Part shown: positions 33,078-38,496 of the stretch, piece after piece
Layout: each line of letters starts with the position of its first letter
Numbering within the stretch: position 1 is the stretch's first letter
Assembly (NCBI GenBank): GCA_964637235.1
Contig: CAZWVR010000014.1
Coordinates: forward strand, 1 to 38,496
Length of the DNA stretch: 38,496 nucleotides
Reading direction: 5' to 3'
Source: CAZWVR01 sp964637235
GTDB lineage: Bacteria; Bacteroidota; Bacteroidia; Bacteroidales; S143-33
The notes under the pieces: generated by a model
Seen by the model: only the letters and a program-made list of their open reading frames with translations
Told to the model about the DNA's origin: nothing
The model's database searches: none
Made by a program: the position numbers and the translations under genes

Positions 33078-33440
33078 TTATTTATTTCGTTTTTTATGCA
33101 TAATAACACTTACTTTATTCACAATACCTCCAAGTTTAGGGGATAGTTTTGATACTTTTAGCTCAATTTCTGTTATTTGGGTAAATTGACTAAATAGTTG
33201 TTCAATAATTCTATTTGCAACATTTTCCAGTAGATTGCATTTTATTTGCATTTGTTGTTTTATTATTTTATAAACTTCTTGATAATCAAGAGCATCTTTT
33301 AATTTATCAGTTTTAGCAGCTTTTTCACAGTCTGTTTTTATTTTTATATCAATATTGAAGTTATCCCCAATATGTTTTTCTTCGTCAAAATGTCCAATAA
33401 AAGAATGAAATTTCATTCCTGTAAGTTCAATAAAACACAT
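33078..33440 (-). CDS. folB: Dihydroneopterin aldolase
   Basis: Cleaves 7,8-dihydroneopterin to 6-hydroxymethyl-dihydropterin in folate synthesis, 120 aa, the normal length. It shows the family order: FHSFIGHFDEEKHIGDNFNIDI (11-32, with the substrate-binding Glu), DALDYQEVYKII (about 49-60), LLENVANRI (about 70-78) and the late Lys/Pro motif VSKLSPKLGGIVNKVSV (about 95-111). It is cytosolic. It is divergent from the DUF2851 gene across 251 bp. Other folate genes are not adjacent. Confidence 0.92.
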   Translation of the reverse strand: MCFIELTGMKFHSFIGHFDEEKHIGDNFNIDIKIKTDCEKAAKTDKLKDALDYQEVYKIIKQQMQIKCNLLENVANRIIEQLFSQFTQITEIELKVSKLSPKLGGIVNKVSVIMHKKRNK

Positions 33441-33691
33441 AATGTAAAGTTTTATTTACTTTTTGTTATAATTTGTTTACAAAATTCAATATTTAATTTA
33501 CTAAACTTCCTATTTACAAGTGTTAATTCGTTTATTTTCAGTTAATTACATATTATCATTCAAAAGTCTATTTACAAAACAAAAATGAGAAAAAATTTTT
33601 TTTCTCAATAAAATTTATAAAAGTTTGTATTTTTACAAAAGTAAATAACCTAATATTTTTTTATCACATTGAAAAAAACGTATATAAAGAC
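33441..33691. promoter_or_regulatory. AT-rich divergent control region with repeated TTTACAA
   Basis: This 251-bp gap between divergent folB and the DUF2851 gene holds four same-strand copies of TTTACAA at 33476, 33513, 33571 and 33632 (spacings 37, 58 and 61 bp). An AT palindrome, TGAGAAAAAA/TTTTTTCTCA, lies at 33586-33607. No promoter matches the consensus well. The repeats may be regulator sites or may reflect AT-rich composition. Confidence 0.35.
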
Positions 33692-34963
33692 ATGGTAGAG
33701 GAATTTTTACATTTTGTATGGAAAAATGGTTTATTTAAGAAAAAGGATTTGCAGAGCGTATGTGGTAAGAATATAGAGATATTAGATTTAGGGAAAGAAA
33801 ATTTTCACCAAGGACCTGATTTTTTTAATGCAAAAATTCTTATAGATGGACAGCTTTGGGCGGGTGATATAGAAGTTCATATAAAAGCCTCGGATTGGTA
33901 TTTACATAAACATCATGAGGATAAAAAATATGATACTGTGATATTACATGTGGTTAAAGAATATGATACTCCTGTTTTTAATTCGCAAGGTTTTCAAATA
34001 CCTACTATAATTTTATCTTATGAAGCAAGGCTTTATGAAAAATTTGTCTATTTAAAATTAGCTTCTGATAAAATTCCGTGTACAAAGTTTTTGCGGCATC
34101 TGAGTAAAAAAGATTTTTATCAATGGCTTGATAGGGTAGAGCAGCGGAGATTAGAACAGAAATCAGACGAGGTATATACTGAACTTAAAAAAAGGAATAA
34201 TGATTGGCAGGAAGTTTTTTACATTTTTTTAGCCAAAAATTTTGGTTTTAAACAAAACTCTACTGCTTTTTCTTTGCTTGCTAAATCTCTCCCTTTAAAA
34301 TATTTATTATTTCATGCTGATAATTTAATGCAAATAGAGGCTATGTTATATGGTCAAGCAGGAATGTTAGAAAAAGAGTGTTCAGATAAATATTATTTAA
34401 ACTTGAAAAGAGAATATGAATTTTTGAGACATAAATATTCTTTAAAGCCAATAGACTTGTCGTTATGGCGTTATATGCGGCTTCGACCTGCTAATTTTCC
34501 GGCTATTCGTATAGCTCAATTTGCAAATTTGGTATATACAGGAGGGGAGGCATTTTCTATGTTTTATTTTTTTGACAGATATAGCGATTTGTATTCAGTT
34601 TTTGAAGCGGGAGTTTCTCAATATTGGAAAAATCATTATGATTTTTGTAAGCAATCAAAACGTTTTTCGCAGAAAAAATTGAGTAAAAGTTCAATAGAAA
34701 ATATTATCATAAATACGATTTCGCTTTTTATGTATGCTTATGGCAAATATAATAATGATAATAAACTGATAAATAGAGCTTTATCATTACTGAAAACAAT
34801 CAAACCAGAAAAAAATGCAATTATCCAAAAATGGCAAAATGCAGGTATTTTGCCAAAGAATGCTTTTGAAACACAGGCTCTTATACAGCTATACAATGAA
34901 TATTGTAAACTTGGTAAATGTCTAAAATGTAATATTGGCAATAAGATAATTAGCATAATTTAA
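33692..34963 (+). CDS. DUF2851 family protein
   Basis: A 423-aa cytosolic protein of unknown function, common in Bacteroidota. The start MVEEFLHFVWKNGLF, the motif NFHQGPDFFNAKILIDGQLWAGDIEVHI in broken form (about 37-63), and ASDWYLHKHHEDKKYDTVILHVV (about 66-88) are characteristic of the family as I remember it. The His- and Asp-rich N-terminal half (GPDFFNA, GDIEVH, SDWYLHKHH) looks like a metal-dependent nuclease-type core (D, E and H residues on strands), but catalysis is not demonstrated. The C-terminal half is helical. The flippase gene follows after 10 bp. There is a Cys pair near the C-terminus (KCLKC). Confidence 0.8.
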   Translation: MVEEFLHFVWKNGLFKKKDLQSVCGKNIEILDLGKENFHQGPDFFNAKILIDGQLWAGDIEVHIKASDWYLHKHHEDKKYDTVILHVVKEYDTPVFNSQGFQIPTIILSYEARLYEKFVYLKLASDKIPCTKFLRHLSKKDFYQWLDRVEQRRLEQKSDEVYTELKKRNNDWQEVFYIFLAKNFGFKQNSTAFSLLAKSLPLKYLLFHADNLMQIEAMLYGQAGMLEKECSDKYYLNLKREYEFLRHKYSLKPIDLSLWRYMRLRPANFPAIRIAQFANLVYTGGEAFSMFYFFDRYSDLYSVFEAGVSQYWKNHYDFCKQSKRFSQKKLSKSSIENIIINTISLFMYAYGKYNNDNKLINRALSLLKTIKPEKNAIIQKWQNAGILPKNAFETQALIQLYNEYCKLGKCLKCNIGNKIISII

Positions 34964-34973
34964 CGACTATTTT

Positions 34974-36446
34974 ATGATTAAAGAATTGAAATATAATATA
35001 AGGCACACTTTTTTTTACAGTTTGGGAAACATTTCTGTTAAATTAGTAGGATTTATATTACTTCCATTATATACGACGAAATTAACCACTGATCAATATG
35101 GTATATTAGCAATTTTAGAGACCACGCTGAGCATTTTATCTCCGTTATTTTTATTAAATATTGGTAATGCCATAGTACGTTTTTTCGGTGATAAAAAATA
35201 TCAGGAATATAGAGGCGAAATTTTGTTTAATGCTTTTATTTTTTCTGTTTTTACAGGTATACTGTTAAATATTGCATTTCAGCCATTTAGTTCTTTTTTT
35301 TCGGAGAAATTTTTTCATACTCGGGATTTTGCTATTTATTTTCGTTTTTTGTTTTTAAATATAGCTTTACAAAATATAGCTTTTGTTGTACGTAATTATT
35401 ATAATGCCAAACAGCTTTCTTTTAAATTTTCTATGTTTAATTTTTTACGTTTTATTATAGTTCTTTTATTGACTATTTATTTTATAGTAAAATTGAACTG
35501 GGGTATCAAGGGTATAATGTTGGCACAGACGCTTTCCTTTATTATTACCATATTGGTATTTTTACCGGGCTTTTTTTCAGAAACTAAGTTATCTATAAAT
35601 TTTTCTTTATTGAAGCATATGTTAGCTTATTCTGCTCCTTTGGCATTTTCTTCTATTTCTACAATGATATTTGCTACGGGAGATAGATATATTATAAAAT
35701 TTCTTATGAATGATGCTGCCGTGGGTATTTATTCCTTAGCTGTGAAGTTTGCTACGGTTATTGATTTTTTCATTTTGCAGAATTTTCAGCTTTCTTATTT
35801 GCCATATTCATTTGCCTCTTATAGCAAGGAGGAATATCCATATAGGCATTCTAAGATGACTACTTATTTAGTTTTTATAATGGTAATATCTGCTTTATTT
35901 ATAAGTTTATTTGCGTTAGAAGTTATAGAGATTTTTTCTCCGTATAATAAAAATTATTGGGCAGCAGCAGCTTTTGTGCCATTTTTAGCATTTTTGCGGC
36001 CTTTGTATGCTTTAAGATTTATGTTTGGTATAGCTATGCATATAAGAAAAAAGACCTCCTTGATTCCGATCATTGTGATTGTTGCAGCAGTGTTAAATAT
36101 AGCTTTGAATTTTTTATTTATTCCAATTTTGGGTATAAATGGGGCTATTTTAGCGTCTTTCATTTCAGCTGTTGTTATGACTTTAAGTTATTTATTTTTT
36201 TCAGTTCGCTATTTTAAGGTTAAGTATGAGTATTTTAGAATTTTGGTGGTCTATATTCTTGCTTATCTATTTGCTATGGCAGGAAGGCATATAATGGGCT
36301 TTTCTCTTATTATTGGAGTAGTTTTAAAATTAGGTTTATTTTTGTTATTTATTATTTTATTGCGTGTGGTTGGTTTCTTTTCTAATGAGGAAGTGCAAAC
36401 TGTTAGAAGTTTTTTAAAGAAAATATTCGCAAAGGTCAAAAAATGA
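34974..36446 (+). CDS. Polysaccharide flippase family membrane protein
   Basis: 490 aa with about 12-14 membrane helices. It opens with HTFFYSLGNISVKLVGFILLPLYT in broken form, followed by TKLTTDQYGILAILET, which is typical for the MOP-superfamily oligosaccharide flippases. It would translocate lipid-linked sugar units across the inner membrane. It shares the family but little sequence with the flippase at 15451-16956, so the two probably serve different glycans. It lies 10 bp after the DUF2851 gene and converges on the ATP-grasp gene across 28 bp without a terminator. The coding strand is strikingly T- and G-rich. Confidence 0.85.
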   Translation: MIKELKYNIRHTFFYSLGNISVKLVGFILLPLYTTKLTTDQYGILAILETTLSILSPLFLLNIGNAIVRFFGDKKYQEYRGEILFNAFIFSVFTGILLNIAFQPFSSFFSEKFFHTRDFAIYFRFLFLNIALQNIAFVVRNYYNAKQLSFKFSMFNFLRFIIVLLLTIYFIVKLNWGIKGIMLAQTLSFIITILVFLPGFFSETKLSINFSLLKHMLAYSAPLAFSSISTMIFATGDRYIIKFLMNDAAVGIYSLAVKFATVIDFFILQNFQLSYLPYSFASYSKEEYPYRHSKMTTYLVFIMVISALFISLFALEVIEIFSPYNKNYWAAAAFVPFLAFLRPLYALRFMFGIAMHIRKKTSLIPIIVIVAAVLNIALNFLFIPILGINGAILASFISAVVMTLSYLFFSVRYFKVKYEYFRILVVYILAYLFAMAGRHIMGFSLIIGVVLKLGLFLLFIILLRVVGFFSNEEVQTVRSFLKKIFAKVKK

Positions 36447-36474
36447 GATAGATAAGGTTAATATTTAAAATAAA

Positions 36475-37608
36475 TTAAGACTTATTTTTGCCGATATTTA
36501 GCAATGTACGTATGCTTTCGTAGAAAATGAAATAGAGAATTTCGTAAATAAAGTACAAAAAGGTATCTTTTCTACACCATACGTCTTTATATTTTACTTT
36601 TTTTTGTTCTGATTTGAAAAATTGGAATTTAGTTTTTGTCTGTATTTTTAGTAATAGTCCTTTTATGTATCCGCCCAGCCATAGGTATCCAATTTTTGCA
36701 TTTTCGTCTGGTTGGGAAGTGTATGAGGGATTTAGCAATGCTTTTATAAAATTTACGTTATTATCTATTGCTAATTGCAGAGGTCCCCAAAATCTGGGAT
36801 TACATTCTATTGCGTAAAATTTTTTATCAGCGATAGAATATTTAAGTTCCATCATCATTACGCCATTCCAATTGTTATCTATAAACATTTTGTCTATTTT
36901 GGCGAGGATTTCTTTGGGGAGATTGTATGGTTCTGCTTTTATAACAGATTTTCCGTTAGGTTGTTGTGCGAGGTTTCTCTGCACGCACCAAGTTCTTTTT
37001 TGACCTTTCCAATAGTTTGCACAGTAGTATATGCTTGGTCCCTTGATGTATTGCTGATAGAAATGTTTTTCGCTGTCCAATTGCATTTTTTGGTATTTTT
37101 TAAATGCTTTTTTGTTTTCTATCAACATAGGGATACGTAAAATATGTTTATCGTCTGCTAATATTTTCGGTTTTACCACAAAAGGCTCGGTAAAAGTGTT
37201 TTGAGGTGGATTTATTTCTTTGGGAATATTTAAGCCATATTGACTGCATAATTTTTGAAAACTATATTTATCTGAAAATTTACGATATGCTTCAAATGAG
37301 GGCAAGGGAAGTTCAATATTCAGGTTTTCGTAATATTTTTTTTCTTTCAAAACTTCACGAATAAATCCTTCTCCATTAGGGAAAAGGATAAATTCACCGA
37401 TTTTGTTATGGACTTCTGTTAAAAAATTTTTTACATCATTTTTTACGATAAAAAAGTTGTTTTTCAGGTATTTGTGATATCTAATGCGTTCGCTGAGACT
37501 GGTAGTTTTTAGACCAATAAAGATTTTTATGTCTTTGATTTTAGAAAGTTCTCTAAGTTGTGTTATTGCGGCTCTATGATTTGACGTTATAATTAGAACT
37601 TGTTTCAT
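36475..37608 (-). CDS. ATP-grasp domain protein
   Basis: 377 aa, probably a carboxylate-amine/thiol ligase. N-terminal pre-ATP-grasp fold (MKQVLIITSNHRAAITQLREL), then the ATP-grasp domain: PFVVKPK (nucleotide-binding Lys, about 143-149), HFYQQYIKGPSIYYCANY, and the metal-binding strand GVMMMELKYS followed by FYAIECNPRFWGP with the Glu-x-Asn pair. A basic C-terminal tail of about 60 residues contains a hydrophobic segment (DTFLYFIYEILYFIFYESI) that may sit on the membrane. Similar proteins occur in polysaccharide and peptide biosynthesis loci. The methyltransferase gene is 7 bp upstream, so they likely share a transcript. The substrate is unknown. Confidence 0.78.
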   Translation of the reverse strand: MKQVLIITSNHRAAITQLRELSKIKDIKIFIGLKTTSLSERIRYHKYLKNNFFIVKNDVKNFLTEVHNKIGEFILFPNGEGFIREVLKEKKYYENLNIELPLPSFEAYRKFSDKYSFQKLCSQYGLNIPKEINPPQNTFTEPFVVKPKILADDKHILRIPMLIENKKAFKKYQKMQLDSEKHFYQQYIKGPSIYYCANYWKGQKRTWCVQRNLAQQPNGKSVIKAEPYNLPKEILAKIDKMFIDNNWNGVMMMELKYSIADKKFYAIECNPRFWGPLQLAIDNNVNFIKALLNPSYTSQPDENAKIGYLWLGGYIKGLLLKIQTKTKFQFFKSEQKKVKYKDVWCRKDTFLYFIYEILYFIFYESIRTLLNIGKNKS

Positions 37609-37615
37609 TTTTTAA

Positions 37616-38431
37616 TTATTTTGAAAAAATTAAGATTGGGCGTTGCATAAATCTGTAATTGTTATGGGTAAGTTTTAATTTTTTGAATATTTCAAGGGTA
37701 TATTTTTTAGGGAATTTTAGGATAGGGTGTTTTAAATGGTTCTCTGGCGTTATATCTATATATTTTGGGAGTAGAGGATTTTTTATTACAGCGAAATGTT
37801 TTATTTGTAGTTTTGCGTCTTTAAAAAGTTTTAGAGTGAATTCAATAATTTGATTTTCAGGACAAAATACTCCATTATGACCAAGCCAGGAGTATCCCAT
37901 TTGGAAAACTATATAATTAGCTTTTTGTGCGAGTTTTTGTAAGTATTCAACAGCATAGTTATACCATTGATTGATATTTTTGACTTTATCGCTATCAAAA
38001 TCTTCTCCTGCGTGTTGTATAACGTTGAAAAATAGTATAATATCTACATTTGGAAGTTTTTCAATATCGTTTATGGCTATGCCTTTTTTTTCTACTTTTA
38101 ATTTGTTATCTGGTAAAGATAGAAAGTTTTTTATTTCTACAATTGCTTTGTAATGTTTTTCAAAAGGTTCATAAGCGATCACTTGGGCATCTTTTTCGGT
38201 AGATAGGCGTATTGAAAAATATCCTGTATTTGCTCCTATATCCAAAACGTTTTTATTTTTAAAGTCTAATTTTTCCGAAAACCACTCGTAGCGTTGTTCA
38301 TCTAAACGTATAGAGTTTTTTTGTAGTTTTTTGAGTTCAGGAATTTTATCTAACAATATTGGTGGAATTTGTTGATAATTACCGTGTTTTGCATTTGTAG
38401 TTAGTAAATTTATCAATTGTTCTTTATTCAT
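37616..38431 (-). CDS. Class I SAM-dependent methyltransferase
   Basis: 271 aa. The SAM-binding motif I is NVLDIGANTGYFS (61-73), with the acidic end of strand 2 in VIAYEPFEKHY and the motif IV region VDIILFFNVIQH. The N-terminal part before the Rossmann fold (YQQIPPILLDKIPELKKLQKNSIRLDEQRYEWF) resembles methyltransferases that act on large or sugar-linked acceptors; the acceptor is unknown. Its start overlaps the upstream gene stop by 4 bp (ATGA). Together with the ATP-grasp gene it appears to belong to a biosynthetic cluster that continues beyond the window. Confidence 0.83.
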   Translation of the reverse strand: MNKEQLINLLTTNAKHGNYQQIPPILLDKIPELKKLQKNSIRLDEQRYEWFSEKLDFKNKNVLDIGANTGYFSIRLSTEKDAQVIAYEPFEKHYKAIVEIKNFLSLPDNKLKVEKKGIAINDIEKLPNVDIILFFNVIQHAGEDFDSDKVKNINQWYNYAVEYLQKLAQKANYIVFQMGYSWLGHNGVFCPENQIIEFTLKLFKDAKLQIKHFAVIKNPLLPKYIDITPENHLKHPILKFPKKYTLEIFKKLKLTHNNYRFMQRPILIFSK

Positions 38432-38496
38432 TTTATGATGGTTTTGATTATCTCTTCGTAATATTTTCCCAGCTTGTCAAAAGGTGGGAGCACAAA
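38428..38496 (-). CDS. C-terminal end of an unidentified gene (cut by window edge)
   Basis: The last 22 codons of a leftward frame entering from the right edge (FVLPPFDKLGKYYEEIIKTI, then IK and stop TGA at 38430-38428). The stop overlaps the methyltransferase ATG (ATGA), the usual sign of a coupled operon. Too short to identify; a sugar-pathway enzyme would fit the context but this is a guess. Confidence 0.5.
   Translation of the reverse strand, partial: FVLPPFDKLGKYYEEIIKTIIK

Noticed and set aside
33586..33607. AT palindrome as intrinsic terminator
   Set aside because: It lies between divergent genes, where no transcript should end, and the stem is nearly all A-T.
36775..37140. 121-codon + strand open frame opposite the ATP-grasp gene
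   Set aside because: It is antisense to a well-supported gene, rich in Phe/Val/Cys as expected of a shadow frame, with no family motif.
1..38496. CRISPR arrays, insertion sequences, prophage, rRNA, integrated elements
   Set aside because: Read on both strands; no regularly spaced repeats, transposase or integrase motifs, or rRNA sequence were seen.

Overview
The window comes from a low-GC (about 30% by eye) member of the Bacteroidota. Four things support this: an exported nuclease with a type IX secretion (Por) C-terminal sorting domain; Bacteroidota-typical families (DUF4292, DUF4175-like, DUF2851, PorT-like beta-barrels, an EnvC-like LytM protein); promoters of the TTG-N19-21-TAnnTTTG type in front of both tRNA genes; and almost no Shine-Dalgarno sequences. 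It is chromosomal housekeeping DNA. I see no insertion sequence, prophage, CRISPR array or recognisable defence cassette.

Layout. 1-2680: end of an unidentified membrane protein gene, a long-chain polyprenyl diphosphate synthase, and a secreted EEP-family nuclease. 2681-2696: a perfect 16-bp parS-like palindrome. 2712-4358: adenine deaminase. 4416-17389: eleven leftward genes with gaps of at most about 20 bp or overlaps, probably one operon (GNAT acetyltransferase, flippase, dut, sugar nucleotidyltransferase, TPR lipoprotein, DUF4292 lipoprotein, EnvC-like activator, DUF4175-like membrane protein, RsbW-like ATPase, ybeY, mnmG). It mixes surface polysaccharide and cell-wall functions with RNA maturation. 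17491-19136: two exported proteins, probably outer-membrane. 19138-21730: dnaG and a HAD phosphatase. 21793-21866: tRNA-CAU with its own promoter and terminator. 22114-26016: a serine hydrolase with a remnant GH3 domain, a K+ channel, a membrane protein and rpiB. 26017-26463: an AT-rich gap. 26464-32070: a rightward operon of nadA, a MORN-repeat protein, ruvB, an M23 peptidase and dxr. 32074-33440: an SDR, tRNA-Cys and folB, all leftward. 33692-36446: DUF2851 and a second flippase. 36475-38496: the leftward end of a probable surface-polymer locus (ATP-grasp, methyltransferase, end of another gene).

The most interesting feature is the 26017-26463 gap. Genes point away from it on both sides. 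Sampled base counts show C>G on the + strand to its left and G>C to its right, even inside genes that run against the local trend. The gap carries three DnaA-box-like TTTTCCACA sites in very AT-rich DNA. With the parS-like site 23.5 kb away and mnmG close by, I propose it as the chromosomal replication origin, lying between rpiB and nadA and not beside dnaA within this window. This is an inference from composition and motifs.

Several start codons were placed downstream of the longest reading frame, because the longer versions begin at TTG, overlap neighbours or a tRNA, or bury a signal peptide.
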